Source of the DNA: Oculatella sp. LEGE 06141
GTDB lineage: Bacteria; Cyanobacteriota; Cyanobacteriia; Elainellales; Elainellaceae
NCBI RefSeq assembly: GCF_015207605.1
Contig: NZ_JADEWO010000002.1
Span: 62,001-126,000 of the forward strand
DNA length: 64,000 nt
Reading direction: 5' to 3'
The position numbers were made by a program, and so were the translations under genes. Position 1 is the stretch's first letter. Each line of letters starts with the position of its first letter. This document shows, piece by piece, positions 1-7,879 of this stretch. A model generated the notes under the pieces. It was not told the origin of the DNA and searched no databases. It was given only the letters and a program-made list of their open reading frames with translations.

Positions 1-768
1 GCGCACTAGCAGGCGATCGCGCCCCGTAAAGCTTGTCGTCAGGTTGAACCGCGTCCGATAGTTTAGCGCCAGGTTGGATTGGAGGCGAGTATCTGGATTG
101 CCGTCTGCGGTGTCCCCGGTCAGGTCACTTAGCGCGGTTACCAAAGAGCCACCTAGCTGCATTGTGGTAGAGAATTGGTTGGCCTCCAGCTCTGCAATCG
201 CTGGTTCCAACTCATTGGTTAACGCTTGCAAGGCGGTGAGTTCAGCCGCGAAATCTTCCTGCAACCGCCGCAGCGTTTCCCTAAAGTCAGACTGTTCTGA
301 ACGCTGTTCCTCTAACGCTCGCTCAAGTTCCTGCAAAATGGTGAGGCAAGCATTTAACCCGGCTGCAAACTCATTGCGAGTGAGTGGGCGATCGCCCTGG
401 TACGTTCCATCTGGAAATCCGGTGACACAGCCATACCGTTCTACCAGCGATCGCAGTGCTTCAAAGGCCCAATCGTCGGGTTGCACATCGGCTAATTGAG
501 AAACAGAAGGGCGATCGATGTCTTCTAACGATGGAAACAATGGCTCGATTCCGGCGGCAGGTTCGATATCGCTCAACTCATCGTTTAAAGCATTCCTCAA
601 ATCACTGATCTCGTCTTGAAAACCATCGTCCGGCTCGCTCAAAATGTCATCAGGAATGAGTGTTTCACTATCCTGCCATCCTGTAGCATGTGCCGAAAAT
701 GGAACGACGCAGGAAAAACTTAAACTGATCGAACTCAGAATCAGAATGAACCTGGACACTGAAACCAT
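1..768 (-). CDS. iron uptake porin / SLH domain-containing outer-membrane porin, 3' part missing
   Basis: The reverse strand reads open from an ATG at 768 to the window edge, giving 256 codons with no stop; the C-terminal barrel lies outside. It begins with a signal peptide ending near FSAHA. An acidic linker and one S-layer homology domain follow (about residues 90-145, with DDWAFEALRSLVERYGC and the later GDRPLTRNEFAA). Next comes a coiled-coil stretch (ELERALEEQR, LRRLQEDFAAEL), and then the start of a beta-rich barrel (LQSNLALNYRTRFNLTTSF). This order, signal peptide / SLH / coiled coil / OprB-like barrel, is that of cyanobacterial SLH porins, several of which carry iron or other inorganic ions across the outer membrane. 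The SLH domain is expected to bind the peptidoglycan-linked polymer. Substrate is not shown by the sequence. Confidence 0.85.
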   Translation of the reverse strand, partial: MVSVSRFILILSSISLSFSCVVPFSAHATGWQDSETLIPDDILSEPDDGFQDEISDLRNALNDELSDIEPAAGIEPLFPSLEDIDRPSVSQLADVQPDDWAFEALRSLVERYGCVTGFPDGTYQGDRPLTRNEFAAGLNACLTILQELERALEEQRSEQSDFRETLRRLQEDFAAELTALQALTNELEPAIAELEANQFSTTMQLGGSLVTALSDLTGDTADGNPDTRLQSNLALNYRTRFNLTTSFTGRDRLLVR

Positions 769-1298
769 GTTTCTATAGGTTGACTCATCCGGATTTTCAC
801 GGTTGCGTTCAAGACTTTTCTCTATCTATAGGCATATTTCTCAGGTTAGAGTTCAAACCCAAAAAAGGGCGATCGCCTCTTGCTGCGGCAGGTTCATAGC
901 AATAAGCTTGACTGTCTAACTTGAGTATTGCAGCGATCGCAGCGTCCCAGTTTGCCCACTGCTTTTTTTGTGTTGAACGTATTTCCTCTTCTTGCAGCGG
1001 CTGAGAGAGGCAGACAAAATAACCGAATGACAATCTAGATGAACAGGTCTCCTCACCCCTAAAACGGCGCTGCACCTAACCTAAGGCAGACTTGACGTTG
1101 TCACTTTCCTATCACAATTGTTTTCAATACTGATGAAGTTAAATCGACAACTAAAACCGATTTACCTGCTGAATGAACCTGGCTTAAGCTGCACGGTGCT
1201 GCCTGTTATGCCTTTTTAGACATTCATATAGCCATCATTCTCAAGACAGCATCGTAGCCTAGCCAAACCCATCTCATTGCTTGTTAGGCGGAGGAAAT
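769..1298. other. intergenic region, no convincing gene
   Basis: This gap separates the divergent porin and sugar dehydrogenase genes. An 88-codon reverse reading frame (809-1075) crosses two HIP1 octamers and has no recognisable domain, so it is not called. The porin promoter should lie just right of 768 and the dehydrogenase promoter just left of 1299, but I could not define either box with confidence. Confidence 0.6.
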
Positions 1299-2531
1299 AT
1301 GCTCATGAAAGCTACCTTAAACTCGGGGTGTTTGTTTATCGGTTTGACGTTAATTCTGGGATTGTCAGCTCCTGCCCATTCCCAGCAACCTCAACAACAG
1401 ACCGTTGAGCCATTAGAAGGGTACTTAGCCACCCCTGAGCAGCTTGAATTTGACGAGGCGCTACTGGAACGGCTACAACTGCCAGACGGGTTTGAGATTA
1501 ATGTATTTGCCCAAGACTTAGGTAATCCCCGTAAGTTGGCTGTTGCTCCAAATGGCACCGTTTTTGTGACGCTTCGTGACGACGGTGAGGTGCTAGCTCT
1601 GATGGATCGCAACGGCGATGGCCGCATGGATGAGAAGCGAACGGTGGCCTCCAATGTGGATTATGTCAACGGCATTATCGTCCACGAAAATCAGCTTTAT
1701 TTTGTCACAGATACCACGCTGTATTCGGCAGCTCTGGGTGCAGATGGGATGCCCGCCGCCCCACAAGTTTTGATTGATGATTTGCCCGATGCCGGACAGC
1801 ATCCCAACCGCACCCTTGGGTTTGGCCCTGATGGCATGCTGTATATTTCCGTGGGCAGTACCTGTAATGCCTGCGATGAACCCAACGATGAACACGCCAC
1901 TCTGTTGCGAGCGCAACCCGATGGTAGCAATCGGGAAATCTACGCGGAAGGATTAAGAAACACCATTGGCTTTACCTGGCACCCTGAAACGAGTGAACTG
2001 TGGGGGATGGATCATGGCTCCGATTGGCGAGGTAACGACTCTCCCCCAGAAGAACTCAACCGGATTGCACCAGGAGAACATTACGGCTGGCCGTTTTGCT
2101 GGGGCGATCGCCAGCCGGATGTCTATCTTCCCGCCGAACCGGATAGCATGACCAAAGAGGAATTCTGTGCCACAACCCAGCCTCCTGTCCTCACGTACCA
2201 GGCCCATAGCGCTCCTCTGGACATGCTGTTTTACAACGCCTCTCAGTTTCCACAGGAGTATCAGGGTGATGCCTTTGTGACGATGCGAGGCTCATGGAAT
2301 CGTCAGCCTCCTGTGGGCTATGAGGTGGTGCGGATACGCTTCGAGAATGGACAACCTGTTGCGTTTGAAGACTTTGTTACGGGGTTCTTAACGGAAGATG
2401 GTTCCGCCCAGTTTGGTAGACCCGTTGGTATGGCTACCCTACCCGATGGCTCACTGCTATTTACTGACGACACCAACGGAGTGATTTATCGTGTGGCCTA
2501 TACAGGGGAGGATAACGCACCAGCCCGGTAA
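1299..2531 (+). CDS. secreted PQQ-dependent sugar dehydrogenase (sorbosone dehydrogenase family)
   Basis: A 410-residue protein with an N-terminal signal peptide (hydrophobic core followed by APAHSQ), so it is exported. The mature part is a beta-propeller of the soluble glucose/sorbosone dehydrogenase family, which oxidises sugars with pyrroloquinoline quinone. Family signs are LPDGFEINVFAQDLGNPRKL near the start, GNPR-type blades, LGFGPDGMLYISVGS, GLRNTIGFTWHPETSELW, YGWPFCWGDRQPD and the closing blade GRPVGMATLPDGSLLFTDD. I chose the ATG at 1299 over a TTG at 1281 because GGAGG at 1290-1294 is well spaced for it. No PQQ synthesis genes are in view, so the cofactor assignment rests on family only; many cyanobacterial members have no tested activity. 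A short GCCCG/CGGGC hairpin overlaps the stop codon and may end transcription. Confidence 0.85.
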   Translation: MLMKATLNSGCLFIGLTLILGLSAPAHSQQPQQQTVEPLEGYLATPEQLEFDEALLERLQLPDGFEINVFAQDLGNPRKLAVAPNGTVFVTLRDDGEVLALMDRNGDGRMDEKRTVASNVDYVNGIIVHENQLYFVTDTTLYSAALGADGMPAAPQVLIDDLPDAGQHPNRTLGFGPDGMLYISVGSTCNACDEPNDEHATLLRAQPDGSNREIYAEGLRNTIGFTWHPETSELWGMDHGSDWRGNDSPPEELNRIAPGEHYGWPFCWGDRQPDVYLPAEPDSMTKEEFCATTQPPVLTYQAHSAPLDMLFYNASQFPQEYQGDAFVTMRGSWNRQPPVGYEVVRIRFENGQPVAFEDFVTGFLTEDGSAQFGRPVGMATLPDGSLLFTDDTNGVIYRVAYTGEDNAPAR

Positions 2532-3153
2532 AAACGGGCAGAGTTTTGCTGGACGGTATGAACACTGTTGGATGGCGGTGTTGTTTGTTCCTGCAATGGA
2601 AGCGTTTTACCAACATCCCTGGAAACTCATACTGCTTGACGTTGATTTGACGTCGATCGCAGTATAAGGGCAGGTCAGGCAACCCTCCAAAGTAGCTTAT
2701 TTGGCCGATTGCTGCTAACTGTTTTTGCGATCGGCTCAAACTCTTTATCCAATAATTTTGATTTGCTGTGACTTTGTCTAGGGAATTGTGGCTGAAATTT
2801 GGGCACGCTTATACTGGAAGCTCAAAGCCCCACGTTTGAGTGGTACTGGAGGTTTCCACCTTTTCTACAGCTACTGTCCACAGAACCCTTTCACCATGAA
2901 TTCCCATCGCAACGAACTCTTTCGCACCCTTTGGCAGTTCCTCAATCAGCCCGTGTTTGATTCGAAATCTCCAACCATCCTTAACCCCCATCGATTCTGG
3001 TATCTACAACGGTTGCATCATCTGGAGCGGTGCTGGTCGAGAACCTATCGTCCAGAGGAACGGTTCCGTAACTAATGGGGTGCTTCTGTTAAAGCGCAAT
3101 AGACTACTTCCATTTCTATATTTAGAGCCTAACCATTCAGCAGTTCTCTCAAC

Positions 3154-3175
3154 GACTGCAAATAGACTGCAAATA
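3154..3175 (+). repeat. tandem duplication of an 11-bp unit
   Basis: GACTGCAAATA occurs twice in a row (3154-3164 and 3165-3175), immediately before the hairpin at 3179-3229. No coding function is visible. Confidence 0.8.
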
Positions 3176-3178
3176 TCT

Positions 3179-3229
3179 AGAGGCAAGCCCTTACAACAGT
3201 TGATCCAAATGACTGTTTGGCTTGCCTCT
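3179..3229 (+). terminator. two-part stem-loop, possible terminator or structured RNA end
   Basis: AGAGGCAAGCC at 3179-3189 pairs perfectly with GGCTTGCCTCT at 3219-3229. An inner stem AACAGT / ACTGTT continues the fold after a small asymmetric internal loop. The sequence ATTGTTTTG follows, so intrinsic termination of rightward transcription is plausible. No gene lies just upstream, so the transcript it would end is unknown. Confidence 0.5.
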
Positions 3230-3578
3230 ATTGTTTTGCGGTGCTGTTTTTGGCCATTCTTCACGTTGTTATCTTGATTTATAGCTTGTGCTTCCGGAAT
3301 TCCGGTGGGTTGTTCGAAAAGCTAACTAAGCACGATTTCTTTAAGCTTAGAGCAGAGACGCCGGAATCATTGTTGCTAGCTGATGCATACCTCTGGCTGA
3401 TGCATGGTTTCCCTGCTCGCTTCACAGTGAAACGTGCTCAAACTGCTTAAATCCATTTCTAGTATTGACCCATTCAACGGACGCGCCTGGAATATCAGAT
3501 TTTACGTCTGAATATGGCTGCTTGGCCGTTAGTTGAACGCTGTTGCATCACATCACGGAGACGATAAGAATCGTGGCA

Positions 3579-4649
3579 ATGACATCTATGTATTGTTTGG
3601 AAGGCGCTGAGAATACTAAAATCACAATTTCTCAGGAAGGACTGCGGCATATTTGTCGTCAAGCAGAGGCTGAACTCTACCACAGCGAGGTTTATCAGCG
3701 AACCCTGGCAGAGTTGCAGCGAGGTCTGTCAGAGGCGGCAGAGGGGTGTCAAAACCTGATTCGCGCATTTGCCAGAGAGGCCATTCGGCTGGCGGTTCGT
3801 CAACTGGTGCGGCAGCATCGTGTCAACGTTATGACGAGTGCGACTGAACCGTCACCTGTCTTGACCGATCGCCCGTCTCTCAACATTGCCTCCATGCCGT
3901 CTGTGCAGTCGATCCCTGCGCCCAATGCAAATCTGACGATTGCAAAAAGTACGGTTTCTGAGGATGATGCGACGGCTACTGTGAAAGAGAGCCAGTCTGC
4001 TGCCCCGCCAGACGAGGTTACTCAGTCTACATCCCTTCCCGTTCAACCACCGCCAGCACCTTCTCGGCTGCGTAAGTGGTCTAGAGCCGATGCCGTGGCG
4101 GCGATCGACCAGGAACGAGATTCCATGTTACGGCTAATTGGACAAGAGTTTAAGCGGGTTCGTGAGACGCGATCGCTTTCCCTGGAACAGCTCCACACTC
4201 AAACCTGGGTGCCGTTACATCAGCTCAAAGCGCTGGAGGCGGGTCAAGTCGATCAACTGCCCGAAGATATTTACGTGCGGGGGTTTATTAAGCGAGTCGG
4301 AGATGCGCTGAAACTCAACGGTGCAGAAATCGCTGCGGGGATTCCAGTTCCTGAACGGGCTAAAACAGTGGTTCCATCCTGGCAGCGATCGGTTGGCTCT
4401 GCAAAATCGCTGAGTCCGGTTCACCTCTATGTCGGCTATGCAGCATTGATGGCTGGCGCAGTGGGCGGCTTAACCTGGATGAGTAGCCAGGCCGCATCGG
4501 AGGGGGCACACCACATCAGCTCACCCGATTCGGCACCAGAGGTGGCTCAGCCGTCTCAAAAGGCCGATCTCGGTACTGTGCAAAGTTCCAGTGCGGGCGG
4601 CAGCACCACGACTCCAGATGTGATTCCGCCTGAATCGTTGCCGTTTTAA
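3579..4649 (+). CDS. RodZ-like helix-turn-helix membrane protein
   Basis: About 356 residues if it starts at the ATG at 3579; a TTG at 3543 would extend it by 12 residues and an ATG at 3588 would shorten it slightly. The first 100 residues are helical and charged. A proline/serine-rich linker follows, then an HTH_25-type domain (from about residue 190: MLRLIGQEFKRVRETRSLS, ALEAGQVDQLPEDIYVRGFI). One membrane segment comes next (YVGYAALMAGAVGGLTW) with a short low-complexity tail. This is the RodZ layout of a cytoplasmic HTH plus a single membrane span; RodZ links MreB to the envelope in rods. The long N-terminal helical part is not part of classical RodZ, so a role in cell shape is only inferred. 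Confidence 0.7.
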   Translation: MTSMYCLEGAENTKITISQEGLRHICRQAEAELYHSEVYQRTLAELQRGLSEAAEGCQNLIRAFAREAIRLAVRQLVRQHRVNVMTSATEPSPVLTDRPSLNIASMPSVQSIPAPNANLTIAKSTVSEDDATATVKESQSAAPPDEVTQSTSLPVQPPPAPSRLRKWSRADAVAAIDQERDSMLRLIGQEFKRVRETRSLSLEQLHTQTWVPLHQLKALEAGQVDQLPEDIYVRGFIKRVGDALKLNGAEIAAGIPVPERAKTVVPSWQRSVGSAKSLSPVHLYVGYAALMAGAVGGLTWMSSQAASEGAHHISSPDSAPEVAQPSQKADLGTVQSSSAGGSTTTPDVIPPESLPF

Positions 4650-5227
4650 ACGACTACTAAACGAAAAAAGTCGCCTCACGTTTGGAGCGATCGCTTTTTC
4701 CAATTTGGCTGAGCCATTCGGCTGCATTCATGCCGACGGTTGAACCCTATTGGCTGGGGGCTTTTGCTCTTGCTGACCTACTATGGGCGATCGCTCTGCT
4801 CAGAAGGCTTGATCCAACACGGTTCGAGTCGATATCAGTCACCTATCGACTGGGCATCCCAATCGGTTGATGCCTGGTCACCTGCCCACCTCTAGCTAAC
4901 GACCTGTAGAGAGGTGGGTAGTTTTACTTGACTTGTTTAACGTCACGGCGTTCCCATACACCTACTCCACACGAATAGCGCCACAAAACTCACTGAACCA
5001 GCGAAATTTGGATTTTCTGTAAATCGAAATCTGACAACAAATTTACATTTCTTCTCAACTTTGGAAGACTCTAGGCTATGATTGCTTTGGGTTTTAGGGC
5101 AGGCTTACTCAGTAGGTTCGTCCCATGCCTTCATGAAAGCCGATTCGCTGCTGTCGGCTTCAATCGATGGGTTTAAAATCCACCAGGCAGCCCTTTCTGA
5201 TTCCACCGTTTGGAGTGTTGAGACTCC
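4650..5227. other. intergenic region with terminator-like hairpin
   Basis: The space between the HTH gene and the Crp/Fnr gene holds no supported gene. A 62-codon frame at 4682-4870 runs through HIP1 sites and looks accidental. A perfect 9-bp hairpin lies at 4885-4918. The rest should contain the promoter of the Crp/Fnr regulator. Confidence 0.6.
4885..4926 (+). terminator. rho-independent terminator-like hairpin
   Basis: CCCACCTCT at 4885-4893 pairs with AGAGGTGGG at 4910-4918 and is followed by TAGTTTTA. It lies 236 nt after the stop of the HTH gene, which is far for its terminator, so it could instead end an unannotated short RNA in 4650-4884. Confidence 0.6.
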
Positions 5228-5929
5228 ATGCAAGATCGTTATAGCTCACGTGACTTTCGTGACAATTCGCTAATTCGAACGGCTCCATTTTTTGAGGGAT
5301 TGCCCGATGTCATTGTAGAAAAAGCTATTACCCATGTTGTTACCCGTACACACCCGCCCAATCAGGTAATTTTGCTGGAAAATGATTGGGGCACTTCGGT
5401 TTACTTCATTTTGGAAGGCTGGGTCAAAATTCGTACCTACAACCTGGATGGCAAGGAGGTGACACTCAACATCTTAGGCAAAGGTGAACTCTTTGGCGAA
5501 ATGGCTCCTCTAGAAGAAGTTCCTCGATCTACAGATGTAATTACGCTGGTTCCCACTGTGATTGGGAACATGCCTGCTTCAGATTTTGTGCAGCTAATTA
5601 ACACAGAGCCGCAGGCGGGGATTCGGTTAGCTCAACTGATGGCTCGTCGATTGCGACAGGTTAATCGTCGGTTGCGCTTACGTGAATCAGATAGCATGTC
5701 CCGCGTCGCTGACATTCTGCTGTTTCTGGCAGATGGGCAAGGAAAGCGTAGTGAGCAGGGCATCGAAATTCCCAACCTGCCCCATCGAGAGCTAAGCAGC
5801 TTAAGCGGGTTGGCAAGAGAAACGGTCACACGTGTGCTGAGTAAGCTCGAGCGCAAGGGGTTGATTGTACGCGATCGTGAAACGCTCTGCATTCCCGACA
5901 CAGCAGCCCTGGAGCGCATGTTGATCTAA
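5228..5929 (+). CDS. Crp/Fnr family transcriptional regulator
   Basis: 233 residues with the two standard domains. A cyclic-nucleotide-binding-like beta barrel covers residues 15-130 (FFEGLPDVIVEKAI, VYFILEGWVKIRTYNLDGKE, LGKGELFGEMAPLEEVPRST). A Crp-type winged helix follows from about residue 150, with the recognition helix in LSSLSGLARETVTRVLSKLE. The GELFGEMAPLEE loop with a later R-S-T resembles the cAMP phosphate-binding cassette, so cyclic nucleotide binding is possible, as in SYCRP1-type proteins. It has no cysteine cluster like Fnr and is not NtcA by sequence. The gene stands alone and is closed by a strong hairpin at 5967-5998. Confidence 0.9.
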   Translation: MQDRYSSRDFRDNSLIRTAPFFEGLPDVIVEKAITHVVTRTHPPNQVILLENDWGTSVYFILEGWVKIRTYNLDGKEVTLNILGKGELFGEMAPLEEVPRSTDVITLVPTVIGNMPASDFVQLINTEPQAGIRLAQLMARRLRQVNRRLRLRESDSMSRVADILLFLADGQGKRSEQGIEIPNLPHRELSSLSGLARETVTRVLSKLERKGLIVRDRETLCIPDTAALERMLI

Positions 5930-5966
5930 CGCCGCTACACCTTTGCTAGTGGGTGATTTATAAAGC

Positions 5967-5998
5967 ACGGTCTGCTGATGGCACCATCAGCAGACCGT
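5967..5998 (+). terminator. terminator after the Crp/Fnr gene
   Basis: ACGGTCTGCTGATGG at 5967-5981 pairs perfectly with CCATCAGCAGACCGT at 5984-5998, giving a 15-bp near-continuous stem. The sequence TGTTGTTTG follows. It lies 37 nt past the stop codon of the regulator. Confidence 0.8.
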
Positions 5999-6155
5999 TG
6001 TTGTTTGTATCCATTGCTGCAAATCATCAAGGGTTGTTTCGATTTGTCAAACTTGTCTGTGAGGTGCGATAAGTTGATAAAAATAACCATTAGACAATCG
6101 TCTGGTGGATTCAAAACAATTCTGCCAGCATTGGGTTGGGGAGGACGGCAATCAA

Positions 6156-6701
6156 ATGGGCTTTCAAAAGATTCTTGCTGCTCTAGATTACTCCCCCTTG
6201 TGTCAACTGGTGTTTGACCAAGCGCTAGAATTGGCCTTACGAAATCGAGCCAGGTTAATGCTGTTTCATTGCCTCAGTTCCGATCCGGTGGCGGGCCCGC
6301 CACCGTTTTCAGGTGAACTAGGGTTATCGCCCCGGTGGCTGAACCAGGCTTATCAGGCTCAATATGTGCATTTAGAGCAGCAAATTCAACAGACTCAGGC
6401 ATTGCTAAACCGTTACTACGAGGTAGCGGTACAGCATGGTGTTGCTACCGAGTGCGACTATCGAATTGCCGAACCAGGTCAAGGGCTTTGCTTAGCGGCT
6501 AAACAGTGGGAAGCCAGTTTAATTGTTTTAGGAAGGCGCGGTCGCAGAGGTATTGCTGAGGTTTTATTTGGCAGTGTTAGTAATTATGTGCTGCACCATG
6601 CGTCGTGCGCCGTGTTAGTCATTCAACCGGACTCGATTCAGGCAGGTTCTTTGTCGGCAGAGGTGGTTAGCGCAGAAGAGACGGTTTCCTCAATCCTATA
6701 G
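6156..6701 (+). CDS. universal stress protein (UspA family)
   Basis: 181 residues with the Usp alpha/beta fold: FQKILAALDYSPLCQLVFDQ at the N-terminus and the ATP-binding signature at the C-terminus (VLGRRGRRGIAEVLFGSVSN, then ASCAVLVI), which fits the G-x2-G-x9-G-S rule of nucleotide-binding Usp proteins. The frame is open upstream to 6105, but the family begins at this MGFQKIL-type start, with a GGGGAGGAC ribosome site at 6139-6147. The middle part (residues 40-75) contains an acidic/proline-rich insert common in cyanobacterial members. The gene is separated from the regulator by a terminator, so it is probably transcribed alone. Confidence 0.9.
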   Translation: MGFQKILAALDYSPLCQLVFDQALELALRNRARLMLFHCLSSDPVAGPPPFSGELGLSPRWLNQAYQAQYVHLEQQIQQTQALLNRYYEVAVQHGVATECDYRIAEPGQGLCLAAKQWEASLIVLGRRGRRGIAEVLFGSVSNYVLHHASCAVLVIQPDSIQAGSLSAEVVSAEETVSSIL

Positions 6702-6883
6702 TCAAAGGTAGTTCAGGACTGTCTGAGTTTAATGCTAAGCCAACCCACCTTGAGTCGCCCGTTTGAGGACTTCCCAGCCAATTCTGCTTTAAAGCCCGCC
6801 GGAATTGAAGAGTTTAGGGGCCAATGCAGACTGTTGAATCCTTCTTAGACATTCTCCTAAAAATTTTAAATTTGGTGGAAGAA

Positions 6884-7858
6884 TTAACGACTGGGAAGCG
6901 GTTGCCCCCATAACAGGAGCCATAGAGGAATGGTGAGCAACAACAGCCCCGTAGTGAGGACGATGCTGCTGGCGATCGTTTCTCGGTCTAACTCGTATTC
7001 CTCCGCCAGAATTAACCCAGCAAAGGCCGTTGGCATTCCCGACATTAGCACCAATGCCAGACTTGGCTCGGCTGGAAGCTGAAGTAACCGAGTGGCCAAA
7101 CCAACACCCGCTGGAAGGATAATCACCTTGAGAATGGCTGGAACGATCGCCAGTTTTAAGCTCTTCCAACCGTTGAGTTGGCTTAACCGCATTCCCATCA
7201 ACAGGAGCGCAATGGGAATGACCACCCAGATTGAAGCGTGTAAGCTATCCTCCACCCGATCGGGCAACACGACAGATTGGGTGGCATATCCCAGAGCAAA
7301 GGCCCATAGGGACGGAACGGTTAAAACATCTCGCAGTTGCATCCACCAGCGATTGCTCTCCGACGATCGCCCAAAGTAGCTAGATAACACAACTCCGATG
7401 CCATAGGTGCCGATGATGTTGTGGGTGATGCTATAGAAGACAATCCAACTCACATACGGGTCGCTGACCAATGCAGGCGCGATCGCCAACCCCACAAAAC
7501 CTGTGTTACCTAGCGTGGACGACAAGAGAAAACTGCCCTGGCGCGATCGGTCTTCCCAGATGGACGGGGCATCTGTTGCTGAAGCAGGCTGCGAAACCCG
7601 TCTGAGGCTCTGTAGGCTGAGCCATGCCAACCCCAAACCACCCAACAGAGCCGCTATGGTAACTATAGGTGCAATGCCAATATTCCTGGCAAAATGAGTT
7701 TGGCGAGCCAGCGCCAGAACTTCTAGCGGAATCCCCACCCAATACAAGCCCCGTCCCAACAAGCGAGGTAAACCATCGGGCAGGAAACGAAAGAGTAGCA
7801 GCCCTAAGCCAGACCAAACGAGCAATGGAACGTAGGCATGAACCAGAGTCTCTGTCAT
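6884..7858 (-). CDS. AEC family transporter (auxin efflux carrier superfamily permease)
   Basis: 324 residues, strongly hydrophobic, with about ten predicted membrane spans in two five-helix halves. Family features include FVGLAIAPALVSDPYVSWIVFYSITHNIIGTYGIGVVLSS region residues (conserved N and G of the central crossover) and the C-terminal LMSGMPTAFAGLILAEEYELDRE, which matches the typical P-T/A-N/F-A-E-Y ending of AEC permeases. These proteins are secondary carriers of organic anions; the substrate is unknown here. It starts 21 nt after the Ftn2/ARC6 stop and is probably cotranscribed with it, though no functional link is known. Confidence 0.88.
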   Translation of the reverse strand: MTETLVHAYVPLLVWSGLGLLLFRFLPDGLPRLLGRGLYWVGIPLEVLALARQTHFARNIGIAPIVTIAALLGGLGLAWLSLQSLRRVSQPASATDAPSIWEDRSRQGSFLLSSTLGNTGFVGLAIAPALVSDPYVSWIVFYSITHNIIGTYGIGVVLSSYFGRSSESNRWWMQLRDVLTVPSLWAFALGYATQSVVLPDRVEDSLHASIWVVIPIALLLMGMRLSQLNGWKSLKLAIVPAILKVIILPAGVGLATRLLQLPAEPSLALVLMSGMPTAFAGLILAEEYELDRETIASSIVLTTGLLLLTIPLWLLLWGQPLPSR

Positions 7859-7879
7859 GCGGCAGCCAGGGAGAGAAGT

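Larger units (their letters stand above)
2532..3578. other. 1-kb gene-free region containing a strong hairpin
   Basis: Short open frames on both strands overlap one another here and none shows a domain or a good ribosome site. The notable content is a perfect tandem 11-mer at 3154-3175 and, directly after it, a long inverted repeat at 3179-3229 followed by a T-rich stretch. The region may carry a small RNA or the remains of a gene. Confidence 0.5.

Noticed and set aside
809-1075. 88-codon reverse frame between the porin and the sugar dehydrogenase
   Set aside because: It has no ribosome site or domain and gains length from two HIP1 octamers, which stay open in several frames.
2788-3277. Overlapping forward frames of 95 and 106 codons
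   Set aside because: They overlap in different phases, begin at weak starts, and the second runs through the hairpin at 3179-3229. No known domain.
4682-4870. 62-codon forward frame resembling a small membrane protein
   Set aside because: The hydrophobic look comes partly from a HIP1 site; there is no ribosome site and a hairpin follows shortly.
6789-7169. 126-codon reverse frame overlapping the AEC transporter
   Set aside because: It is a shifted-frame shadow of the transporter gene and of HIP1 sites, with no independent ribosome site.
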